A stretch of 64,000 bases of DNA from Hirudinaria manillensis (Eukaryota > Annelida > Clitellata > Hirudinida > Hirudinidae), in contig CM067528.1 in assembly GCA_034509925.1 (NCBI GenBank), positions 9,888,501 through 9,952,500 of the forward strand, given 5' to 3'. The position numbers were made by a program, and so were the translations under genes. Shown piece after piece: positions 16,352 through 32,540 of this stretch (positions are counted from its first letter, which is position 1; the number at the start of each line of letters is the position of its first letter). Below the pieces are notes generated by a model. That model was not told the DNA's origin and did not search any database. It saw only the letters and a program-made list of their open reading frames with translations.

Positions 16352-19300
16352 ATTGATGTTGGTGATCATGATGACGATGTCCGCGGAAGATATACTGAGA
16401 GTTACGGCTTTAGGGTGGATCCCTCATTCTATGTGGAAAAACTGGAGGAAGACAACGATGATTGCGATGACGACGCTGACGACGACGAAGATGATGATGA
16501 TGGTGGTGGTGATGATGATGAGGAAGAGGAGGATAGTGATGAGAGGCGTTCGCAGTTCAAATACCTGGTGAGGAACAATAACAGCGATCCATACCTGAAG
16601 ATATCTGTAGAAGGTGAGAACGAGATGATGATGGCATCAATTATGATGACGATGACACTAATTATGATGACGACAACGAAGATGATGATGTTGTTGTTGT
16701 TGGATGTCGATCATTAATGTTAATGATCTCCAGCTTTGAAACGCTCGTCAAAATTAATTGCATTTTCGCCAGAGCTTTTAAATACACCAATCACGAAACG
16801 CCTTTGTCAATGTTTCTGTTATCGTCATCATCGTCGTCATCGTCATCGTCGTCATCGTCGTCGTCATCATCGTCACGGTTGTTCCCCGCGTCATTATTAA
16901 TTTATCGGAGTATTATACGAAGATTAAGCTCACCGGTTGTCAGAATATATTAATCATTAATTTCGTTAATTTGAAATATTATTACATCATCATCGTCGTC
17001 ATCATCGTCGTCGTCATCATCATCATCACCATCATCATCATCGTCATCGTGAGTAGTGAGTTTACGAAAGCAATAGTTAAACGTCTTCTGCAACAATTCC
17101 ATTTTCTCTTTTAAAAATTAATTAATTTTTGGCGCTCGTACGTTCCGCCATCTTTTTTCTTCTTTCACGGAACCACTTCGTTGGACGCACGTTGCTTCGG
17201 CTGGAATGGAGTGGACTTGGAGTGGAGTGAATGATTCATAATTTAAGCCCGGCACCTGCACTTCTCTGTGTACTCTGTCTTGTCCGTGAGCGACTGACGG
17301 AAAAGAGGAGGAGGATGAGAGGGAAGAAGAGGAAGAAGAGGAGGAAGAGGAGGAAGAGGAGATCAGGAGTCGTCAGGCATTGTGCCCGGATGACGTGGAT
17401 GATGACGACGACGACGACGCGTCAATTCATGATTTCGAACGACGAACAAGATTTCGCGCATTGATGCATAGGTGATTTAGATTCATTGATGCGTATAGGT
17501 CAACGAGTGCATTGATTCGTGGGTCAACCAGTGCATTGATGCATGATGGAATGAATGAATGGACGCATAGCATTGAATGAGCGGCCTCGATCACGGTAAT
17601 GAAGAGATGACGATGATGACAATGACAATGATAATTATGATCATGACCATGATGATGATGATGATGGTGATGATAATGATAATGATTACGATACATCAGA
17701 GTTGTTTTCGAACCTTGTTTAGACAAAATAACATTCCTACTCTTGTATTTACGATGACGGGGACTGAAGAAAAATCTGATTTCAAGACGTCTCAACACCC
17801 CCTCTTGAGACGACCTCATTTGTATAGCGCTTCATCCCAGAGGCGACTGTTAATGCGATCCTGGTTGTTCGAACGACACCAGGACATGAATTATATAACG
17901 TCACATTTCGCAACCCGAAAGTCTGTTTGTCAACAAGTCGCTAACCCGATTTGATGGACCACCTTTATCTATATAAACTTTAAATTATCGTTAATTAAGC
18001 TATAAAATTATATTTCACGTAAATAATATTGGCATTTAAATCTGGAGAAAAAAAAGAGACTTTGAAGTTTGTAAAATGAAAAACAGCTTTAAAAAACTTT
18101 ACTCATTCTCCATCTTCATCATCATCTTCTTTCGATCCAGAAGGTCAGTCGGTGCTGAGGTGGTGGTTTTCCAGGAGGAAGAGAGGTCACCTGACCAAGG
18201 AGAGCGTCTATGACGTCACTGTGACGTCAATGACCGACAATCGCAGCGTCTCGATCGGCATAACAGGTTCTCTTTGGCGCTTTGAACTCCAATCGCGCAT
18301 GTCACGTGATCTACGATGATGATGATGACGACGATGACGACGATGCTTATGATAACGATATTCTCGTTACGTATACGGTTGTGATGGTGATGGTAATGAT
18401 TATTATTAGGATTTTGATTGTCATGTTTACAGCTTCTATTAAATTTTTAACAATAATATTTTATTTTATGATTATTATTTTAAATGTTATTAGTTTTTTT
18501 TTTGTATATATTGTTTATCGTTCAATGTCTGTCCGTATCGATCCGTGAGCCTTCGAAATTTTCATTCTCTTACGCCTTTGTGTGTGATTGAAATATGCGC
18601 CCATAAAACAAGAAAATGAAGAGAACATATTTAATTGAATTTCACAAAAAGAAATTAAAAAACGTTTAAAAATTAATATTTCATAATTAAATAATTTATT
18701 CATCCGAATTTATTCGAACGTGGACTTGAATTTCATTTAAATTTGATTTTAAAAAAAAACAGAATTTCATCTCATCCTTTTCTAGGTCAGCACGGCACTA
18801 GAAAGGTCACGGCTTGTCCTACTTTCCTCGCCATAACGGTCACTGACCTCATTTTCGGACTCAAAGTGGCCGACTACGACGTCATCATGCCATGTCCTGG
18901 TCCGAGAAGAGTCAGATTTGACGTCGACATTTCGGCATCTTTCCAGGCATCTCCGACGGTAACGAACGCCACTTCAGAAAATGCCGACCACATCCGAGTG
19001 GTAGCGACCAATGCGAAGGGTAGGTACGAAGCCGTCGGTAATCTCTGCAGTCGCGACCGAAATAACGGAAGCAGAGGACGCTGCAACGACACCGCAGCTT
19101 CCTATTTGGTCGCTCTCAGCGATGCCGTCAACGACGCTCGTCTTTTTTATCTCTCGACCACCTCTATCGTCTCTCAATCTAACGGCAGCTCGACCGACGG
19201 TCGCCATCGCGATCACAGGCATCGGCGTCTCCGGCCTCCACAGCGACCGGAAGCGGACCAATACGTCGACTTGTACTTGAAGTACTTTCTAGTCACCTTC

Positions 19301-20058
19301 GTTTCGATGCTCGCCATGCTGCTGAATTTATCATCTCCTTGTCATCGTCGTCGTCGCCGTCGTTCCGGAATCCGGGTCACTGAGTGTATTGCAGACCCAA
19401 TGGCCCGTGAAGTAACAAGGGCCGGGCAGCATTGTTGTTTACAGTTAAGAAGGAAAATGTCGGAGTTGTTTTGTTTCGTATCGTTGCTCGTCTCTGTGAC
19501 CTCTGCCTGTCTGTGCTTCGTCGAAGTCGGAAAAACCGATGAAGTCGGTGCTGCCGATGTCGCCGGTGTCGCTCGATTAGACTGTGGGTCGGCTGCTAGA
19601 ATTTGGAGGGAACCACTACATCATCATTATCACCATCATCGTCGTCTTCGTCGTCATCATCATCATCATCATAGGTCAAATTTGGAAAACTTCAGAAACC
19701 ACTGCGAGGAGCATTTCGAGGCAGCTTTTCAAAGGATTTCAGGAGCTATCATGGACAGTGGAATCCGAACGGCATGCGACTTTAAATATCCTTTCAAGTA
19801 CATCAACAACAAAAACAGCAACAACGACAACAACATCAGAAGCGGCAATATCAACAACAGCAACAAAACATCAGTCCGGCTCAGAGAAATGACCGATTTG
19901 TTCGAGCGTTTCGCCACGATTTACGACCAGCTGTTGAGAAAATATCGTCGGAAATTACACTCGAAGCTGAAAACTGGTGTCATACAGTGGTTGTCGTGGT
20001 TACCAGACCCCCCGAACGCCCTGGTCGACCCTGTGCCCCACCGCGGATCTTGGCAGAG
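15173..20058 (+). CDS. Unidentified membrane-protein gene, four phase-consistent exons
   Basis: Exons I infer: 15173-15366, 15747-16613, 18141-18266 and 18786-20058. Introns join in phase 1 at all three junctions and the reading frame is open throughout. The best donors are GTGAGA after 16613 and GTGAAT after 15366; the best acceptor is TTTTCTAG before 18786. Exon 1 (YYVSVPVLDF, KFSIKTESEEHFKTG) and exons 3-4 look like beta-rich extracellular sequence. Exon 2 is very acidic, with poly-Asp from GAT repeats. Exon 4 carries a membrane segment, YLKYFLVTFVSMLAMLL, then another hydrophobic stretch and a His-rich run. I do not recognise the family; resemblance to known ciliary or receptor proteins was too weak to claim. 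The acceptor before 15747 is weak. Part of exon 4 could be intron. Confidence 0.5.
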
Positions 20059-20864
20059 GTCAGCCGATTGTTCTTATTTTGAATAATTCTCAATTGGGCA
20101 CTTAATTCTTTCCACTGAAATTTCACCATTTGTTCGGATTAGGTCATCTCTACGGCTTTGTGTCTATTTTTAAATTTTTCCCGATAGAGGGAAGATAGAA
20201 GAAAATAACCGAAAAAAAATTAAATATTAAAATTTAAAAAAAAAATCTGCATAAAAAACGGAGCACATTTTCCTGGAATTGACGAGCTGGATTTGACGGC
20301 GCTACATCATTTCCGTGCAATGGCCGGAGTTGTTCACGTGACTGTCGATGAAATCGAAAATCTAGTTATAAGTATTTCGTTCTAACTATGACTTCCATTC
20401 AAAAAATTCAGCCGAATATGATGACGACGACGACGATGATGATGATGATGAAGACTATGTGGTGATGACGACGACGACGATGATGATGATGATGACTATG
20501 TGGTGATGACCGTGAGGTTAATGAACGTGGTGTGGTGATAATCGAAATATTAACGTTAAAAACAAATTTATTGCTTTATTTTTAAAATTAATGATGATTC
20601 CATACTGTTGCGAAGTCGTTGATGTTGTTGTTGCCAATGTTGTTGAAAGTTGTTGTTGTCGTCGTGGTGGTTGCTGTTGTTGTTGTTCCTACAATTGCAT
20701 CAGATCTGCAGATCTGGGATTCATTAATAGATGGTTGGAACGGATTTGAAATAACGACGACGTGAGTAAGAGGTCCACTTTCCGCTGATTAAGTTTTTTT
20801 TTTCTAATTTTCTTAAAAATCACGGCGTGCATCACATCCGTCATTTAGAATCCAACCATCCATC

Positions 20865-20930
20865 ACATCCAACGACCCATCCATCCATCACATCCAACGA
20901 CCCATCCATCCATCACATGTTCAACTAATC
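20865..20930 (+). repeat. Short minisatellite of CCATCCATCACATCCAACGA type
   Basis: About three units of roughly 24 bp (ATCCATCACATCCAACGACCC), built from ATCC-like words. Confidence 0.6.
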
Positions 20931-21099
20931 ACAAGGGGTGTTTTAACTTAACTTGCTCATCTTAACGACGGACGTCACTGACGCTGGGCGATGTCGTCAT
21001 CGTCGTCGTCGTCGTCATCTTCGCCAAAATCATCATCATCATCATTACCATAATCACTGTCCACCGTCACATCTTGGTCATCGCCATCATTAAGTATTA

Positions 21100-22339
21100 A
21101 ATTTTAATGACATGACATCCGACACGAGCACACTGAATGAAAGCAAAACGTACACCATCAACAGTTTCAACAACAACAACAACAACAACAACAGCCTCCT
21201 CTTCATCCTCTCTTCTCTCGCCGCAACGACCACCACCACCACGACGACGACAGCGACGACATCGACCGCAAGAGCGGCCCCTCCGAACGTCAGCGTTGCA
21301 GACGTCTTTAGATTCTTCGACGCGTCCAGACCTTGGGCCATCTCGGGCCACTCCTCAGAAAGACTTCTCTCTAATTCGGATTGTCACCCGAGGATGGACG
21401 AAGCGATGGATTTCCTCGACTCGCCATTGGCTTGGATGTCGGAGAAATTATCGAACGCTTTTGAAATCACATCCGACTGGCCGCTATTCTTGATGGCGAT
21501 CGTCATCTTGGACGTTTTGCTGGGCGTCTGGCGATGCTTTTGCTTGTCGAGAGATTTGCAATTCGCCGACGTAATGAGACAAATTCAGAGACCCATTCGC
21601 TCCGACCCTACGAAAAAGAAGATGAGGAGGAAGAAGACGACATCTGGCGACGAGAATAATTGCTGGCAGAAAAGAAAATTCATGCCCTTCCTCACTTTCC
21701 AGGCTGGAGGGATGGAAGATGTCGCCTCCTTTTTCTGGGTCTTCGAAACGAATTTCCTTCAATCGCTCGGCGCTCTCTCGGGCACGAGAGGCGATCTCGT
21801 ATCTGAGAGTCGGCAGCCGGAGCCATCACCGGAGTGCCAGTTCGATCGGTCATTGTCTTCGGACGCGTCCGGACTGGAAATTAATCTTGCGATGAAAAAT
21901 CGTGGTCAATATAAAAGCTACCTCCTGCCTCGAGTCCCACGCGAATCGGGGAACAATTTGAGGCGAATTTGGGGAGATAAGACTGACGAACGTATACAAT
22001 CTTCGCTTCTAGAATCTTCGAACGCCACCGATTTTCTCTTCCTTGGCAGTCGAAAGCCGGCTGGTTCGATTCCAGGCGAAGATGCTATTCTCGGACTCGA
22101 GACCGTCTTGGACTCGAGGCAGTGCTTCAAGGTGGCAACGTTCGGTCTGGTCCTTCTGATAGGTCAACTGCTGAACTCTTTCCGTCAAATTGCCGATTCC
22201 CATGAAGTGCGTAAATATCGCGAATCAGCCATCTTTACGACTGGAGAGACTTGCAGCGACCATCGCAGTAATTTGCCATTTTTCACCGACCAGTCGGATT
22301 TTCAACATCTCAAATGTCTCCTATCCATGGTTCAGCAAC
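21100..22339 (+). CDS. Probable continuation of the unidentified multi-pass membrane protein
   Basis: A frame open from 21100, with the first ATG at 21112, starts with a poly-Asn/Thr run and then reads as normal protein (SVADVFRFFDASRPW). It has a membrane segment (WPLFLMAIVILDVLLGVWRCF) and a second one (CFKVATFGLVLLIGQLL). A possible donor after 22339 (CATG|GTTGGT) is phase 1 and fits the next exon. The join to the exon ending at 20058 is unclear because no acceptor fits well, so this could instead be a separate gene starting at 21112. The family is not recognised. Confidence 0.4.
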
Positions 22340-22774
22340 ATGGTTGGTCACTTGCATGTTTGCTTGTCGTTTTTGTTGTTGCTGTTCGTTTGTTCGCTTG
22401 TTTCTTTGTTTGTCTCTAGTCTGTACGTCTGCCTGTCTGACAGTTAAGAGTTTTATTTTACCTTAGCTACCAGAGGCAGTAAATATTCTTGCCTTGAAAT
22501 ATTCCAAGTGAGTCTAAAAAGGATTTATTAACCCCGAAAGGTCACTTTAAGCCAAGTATTTAAGGATATAAATACCGAGCCATGGGATATGCACGACTTT
22601 TTATGGACGGCAATTGGCCGCTACCGCTTGGTTGGTTGGGTCATAGGTTTCAAAATAAAATTGAATCTATGCTCAATTTAAACAGGAAAAAAACAAATAA
22701 ACTCTAACCCTAACTCTAACAGAATATAAAATAAAAACTTTGTTATCTCCTTGAAACTCTTGCAATTTATACAG

Positions 22775-23364
22775 ACGACGCAAACGAGCATCCGATTGTT
22801 CCGTGCCCCCGCATTGTTTACATCGACGGAGACCGTCACCATGGAGACGCGGCAGACTGTTACCGTAGCGACGGAGGCGGAGCGAAAAACATCGACGTCT
22901 TGCCTGATCACTGGAGCGTGAAGTGGATATTTCCGGGCACCTCGCGACACTGGGCGAAGGACTTTCTGAATGTTAATGTCCAACTCGTGCCCATTTTCCT
23001 GCTAGTCACCGATGCCGTTATGGCTTTCCGTGATCGGCGGAACAAGCAGACGAGAAGTTCGGGATCGATCTCATTCGACCCGGCTGGAGCCGAGGGGGGT
23101 AAGGCCGCGAGCGACGACCCCCAAGGCCGACCTTTTAGACAGCAAAAGGGTCATGCCGGCAAGGATGTTCCGGACTTCTTGGAGAGAACAACATCGTCGG
23201 CGACCCTAGCTCCGGAGAGCACAGAATCCACGGAAGACCATGGCTCCGTCCGCCTGCCTGGAGGGAGTGGAGAGAGGTTTTCCAGATGCCGGATAATGGC
23301 GCCGGGCCTCAAATTGAAAAGGTTTCCAAACAACTGGCTCTTGTACGAGGAAACGAAGGTTTAA
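22775..23364 (+). CDS. Terminal exon of the unidentified membrane protein
   Basis: The acceptor TTTATACAG precedes 22775. The exon enters in phase 1 (DANEHPIVPCPRIVYIDGD) and runs to the TAA at 23364. It contains IDVLPDHWSVKWIFPGTSRHW, a membrane segment VNVQLVPIFLLVTDAVMAF, then a basic, Ser/Gly-rich cytosolic-looking tail ending NNWLLYEETKV. The clean phase match with the candidate donor at 22339 links it to the preceding exon. The gene ends about 0.9 kb from the convergent CNNM gene. Confidence 0.5.
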
Positions 23365-24276
23365 ACTGAACGTCACCGACGTTCGAGACGCTGAGAAGCG
23401 CTCGTCTCGCCATGCCTTCCCGTGCGTTCATTTGTACCTTCTTTGTTCATTATTTATTCTTTCGTCGAAGAATTAAAAGTGAACTTTAAGTTTAGCGGAC
23501 TTGAATTCATTTCCGTTCAAAGAAACGTTTAAGAACTTACGTGACTTTCTCTCCCACAATCTTCTTTCATACCAGAAGATGCAGAGAGAGTCAGCATACT
23601 GCTGAAATCAACCCCTCTCCAAGGCTTACCCTGGACTAAAAAACACCATTATCAAGAATGTTGGCCCACGAGTTTACCTTTGTACCTATTACAGACCCTA
23701 GCCTTGGAAGATTGAGAGCTATATAAACCCCATAATCCCTGACAAGACAATACACACACTCACGCACGCACATACACACAGGGGTACAAGCAAATCCGAT
23801 CACAACGACATTCCTCGATTCGAAGCGACGGCAATAAAATATAATAAAAAAAAACACGACAATGTTTGAGAAGCGAATGTTTTGACATTTAAATATCGTG
23901 AGAATTTCCATAAGTACTCTAAATACTATAATCAGTGCTCAAAAGTAGACTTGGTAAAAAAAAAGCTAGAAGAAGAAGAAAAACATGGGCGATGTCTTCC
24001 AGCTAAAAAGTATGGCAGTGAAATATGAATGGGAAAAAAATGCTTTAAAAAGTAGAGATCAGAAGATGTCGCGAAGATTACGAATCGACCTCGTTTTACG
24101 AAGCGGCTCCGACGGAGGAGCGAACGACCGAGCGAGGAAGGGAGGAGAGCAGACAAAAAAAACTTTCAAGTGCTCGCGGGTTTTCCCGTCCGACGCCGTC
24201 GGTCCGTCGAAAGGAGAGAGAGCGTCCCGACGCAGAGAGGAAATGAAAATGAAATTGCGGAATGGATTCTTGCGGT
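23365..24276. other. Intergenic region between convergent genes
   Basis: This is the 3' flank of the membrane-protein gene and of CNNM. It contains a CA-rich patch near 23750-23780. No gene is seen. Confidence 0.5.
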
Positions 24277-28932
<4,656 letters not shown>

Positions 28933-30103
28933 TCTGCAGAACGAGGTGACTTCAAGTGATGCAAAAATAATTTGAAAATTTATAAATTACTTCAGATAGT
29001 CAATATTAACATTTCTGCTCACAGGCAATCACGCACATTTATCAACAAGCGAACAAATGACTACTCCCACCGCACCGGCCCGAATAAAATGCATAAGTAA
29101 ACAGTGATTGTTTTAAATGCAAATTGCTCTGTTAATTTCTATTAAATGTTTATTTTCAATTAAAATTTTTTCGCATATTTCCTTATTGAATTAATCTTGA
29201 CGATTCAACGGAGCAACTCGTGTGGTTCGTAAAATGTTAATTAAATATAAGCAAAAACTTCTAATAACCGATCGTTTGAAATTTTACATGTGGTACAATA
29301 AGTTTTTGATATAAGATGCATAACCATGCTGGACTTTCGACAATCATCTATATTCATAAACCATAAGGTACTGCTGCAATGTCATTAAACATTTGAGCAG
29401 ACAATGCTTCCAAGTCCTTTAACAAAATGTCGAAGAATACATCTCTTTTGGTAAAGCAGCCATTTATAAAGACGTAAAAAGTTTGTAATGTTTGAATTAG
29501 ATCTCCAATAAACACCAAACTTTTGCGTGCGCTCTTAATTAAAGACCAAAGAAATAAATTCTGAAAAAGCCATAAAAGATTACCTTTCGCAAAAGAATAA
29601 ATAATAGCAGGGAAGTGAAACGGTTTGATAAAAGAATGATAAGATAAAACACCTTAAATTATTAAGGAATTAAATCATGCGTATTTTTTATTAAAAACAC
29701 ATACAATTCTTTAGCTACAGATCGTGTTTATCTTGTACAATATTTATAAATTACATCTATTTTGAAGTGACATACCGAAACATTTAAAATAGTTAAACAG
29801 GCTGTCGTTTTAAATAGAAATTTCGCTTTTTTTCAATTGCTTGATCGTGACTATTTTTATGTTTCTGCTTAAATATGGGTCAAGTGGATGACATTTTTCT
29901 GAAAAATTATTGCCGTGCCGTTACAATGTTATTTTAGAAACAAAGATGGTTTTGGAAAAATTAATATGGTTATGTAAAATATACTAAAATTTGAATTTTG
30001 TAACAATTCTCTCAAAAACGTTTTAAATCTGAAGTTTGCTTTTTGTATTGGGTATTTGTTTACTAAAATGCTTTAGAACTTCGCTCGATTTCTCTATCAC
30101 GTA
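28933..30103. promoter_or_regulatory. Divergent intergenic region between CNNM and LSM1
   Basis: CNNM (minus) and LSM1 (plus) start codons face away from each other across about 1.17 kb of AT-rich DNA. It must hold both promoters and 5' UTRs. I see no convincing individual element and no other gene. Confidence 0.4.
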
Positions 30104-30991
30104 ATGAATTTCTTACCTGGAACAGCGAGTTTAATTGAGGAAATAGACAGTTAGTTATTACAAAGCACTGCAAATGCTAAAAATTAAAAATTATGTGGCA
30201 AAACTAAACGATAACCTTTTTTTTTACATTATTTTAATTCGTTTTAAAGATTTTAAAATTGTCATGACACCCACAAAGCTTACAAAAATTCACGTGCTAT
30301 AATAACTTCTGATATTTCAGAAAAGCTGCTCGTTGTGTTACGAGACGGCAGAACCCTAATTGGTTATTTGAGAAGTATTGACCAGTTTGGTGAGCTTTAA
30401 ACTTACTGAAAATTGTCCACAGACGGTTGCAATAATTTTCTTGTAGCAAATCTCGTTCTTCAGAGGACAATTGAAAGAATCCATGTCGGTTCAAAGTATG
30501 GAGACATACCAAGAGGCATTTTCGTCGTGAGAGGCGAAAATGTTGTTCTCCTTGGAGAAATTGTGAGTTCTTAGGTGTAAAAAATTTGTTGTTTCCTTTG
30601 ATCATTTAATCAGATATCAATCAGATTCTCTAAACGAGAATCGGCAACCCATAATATAAAATCCTAGCATGCAGATTTATCACCAAACATCAAACAGAGT
30701 TGGAGATAGGCAATGTTGCTTAGATGTTTGCCTGAACATGGCAGCTCTTTCAAATTAATTTAAAATATTCTCCAAATTTGTGAAATTCTATCAAGCTTGT
30801 GGATTTATTGAGTCTTGCAGGACGAAGACTCTAGGAACATGGGTAGCTTGACTGAAGTTAGCATCGATGAGATTCTTCTACTTCAACAGGAAGAGAAAGA
30901 AACCCAGCTGGCACAAGAAGAACTGAAGAAAAAGGCCATGAAGGATAGGGGACTGTTGTACCATCACGACATCATGCTGGATGACTTTTGA
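30104..30991 (+). CDS. LSM1: LSM1, U6 snRNA-associated Sm-like protein, mRNA decay; complete
   Basis: Four exons: 30104-30149, 30321-30389, 30447-30562 and 30821-30991. They total 402 nt, 133 aa, the same length as human LSM1. The start [15 protein letters not shown] matches the conserved N terminus. The Sm fold spans about residues 12-78, with Sm1 [21 protein letters not shown], then [11 protein letters not shown], and Sm2 [17 protein letters not shown] charged helical tail ([12 protein letters not shown]...) follows. LSM1 defines the cytoplasmic LSM1-7 ring, which with PAT1 binds deadenylated mRNA 3' ends and promotes decapping in P-bodies. Donors are GTTAGT, GTGAGC and GTGAGT, and all phases agree. 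Confidence 0.98.
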
Positions 30992-32540
30992 TTCAGTCGT
31001 TGACCATGTCACTAAAATGTTTCTAATGTGTGAAAAATTTGAATAATGGAGCTCTTAGCTCCTGATGCAGATAGCAAATGGGTCATTTCTACTAAAATAT
31101 CCTTTCACAGGACTCAACACTGGAAATAGTTTGCCTTAATCTATGTAATATACATTGTATTATGCATGTTGTACACCTGGTCAGTTTCATTTCATATGGT
31201 TGCATGAACTGGCCAGATATTTTAATATTACCAACATACCTTAATGAATGTATGTTTTGGTGATAAGTAGATAAATAGTCAGTTGTCACAACTTCCATCA
31301 ACAACCAAAACTTTCTCGAGTCTCAGATACAGATGTAGTGGTTTGGGGGAAACAAATATTAAGCTATCTTAGACATTATAATTCAAATGGACTCTGCCGC
31401 TTTTAAGTTAAAACATATTAGTAAATGCTAAGAATGCTGTGACATCCTTTTGTATAACATGATAGAAACAAGTGATGCCTTGGATGTTTTAAATAACCTA
31501 CCTAATTTGCCAATTAAAGATTTGACAGAGCAGAGTAATTAATAATTTGAGATGTTTTAATATATAATAGAGTAATATCATGACTTAAACATTAAGTTTG
31601 ACTTAATCTCACTAGATGTTTACATATTAAAAACATTTTTGTAACAAAATCAATCAAGATCGAATATTTTAAACTGCAATATAAATTAAAGCTGGCAATC
31701 TTTAAGTTTCTAAAATTTACTAAATTTGAAATAATTTATTGTCTTTTGATAATTTTTAATGAATAGTTTGGCGTTTTAACAAATTATTACCAATAACTAA
31801 TGCTAATATTTATGAAATAATCAAATGATGTCACGATTACATGTAGTAGACTATCATTTTAAGATTAAAAATGATTTATTATTCAATATATTCTGAATCA
31901 TTTCACTAAATATTTTATCATAAAGACTTCATTATAAATTGGGTAACTTTATCTTATAAAACGTTATTTCTTCCTTCTATATATTGATTAGAGAATAGCG
32001 GAAAGCAATTTTCTTCAAAATTGGACTTGTATGAGTGCTTTAAAATATGGTAGGTAATTTTATAGCATTTAATAGTAATAAATTTTTCGAAAAATTTCTG
32101 ATTCTAGCGAAATAAAATTTGCGCATACACATCATGGCAATATGAGTACTTAGTCTTTTACAGAGCTGTCCCTCTACTTAGGGCCCAGCTAGATCGTTCT
32201 TGGGCGAAATCGCTTTTAAAAGGCACGAATATCTGTCCGAACAAATCATTTTCCCAAAAATCGCGGTTGGACTTTGCAAGGTTTGTGTTTGTGGCTGTTT
32301 TCTTGCTGTTTTTGTCGCTAGACCTTCGCACTTAGAATTTTTCGCGAACATTCTATGAGACAAGATGGCGAAAATTTCTAAGTCGATACGCGTCATATGC
32401 AACGCGTGTCCGTGAAATGGCTCGCAAAAGCTGTTAATAGTTACATTAATGTATTATTTTGATTTAGTGATTGCTATTGGTTATTCAAATAAGTTGTTAA
32501 ATTATTATTTATTTGAAATTTCAGAGTAAAGTTAGCGACA
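30992..32540. other. AT-rich intergenic stretch, LSM1 3' flank and TOP1 5' flank
   Basis: I see no gene. The sequence is AT-rich with no long simple repeats. A more GC-balanced segment at about 32180-32410, close to TOP1, may contain its promoter and 5' UTR. Confidence 0.5.
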
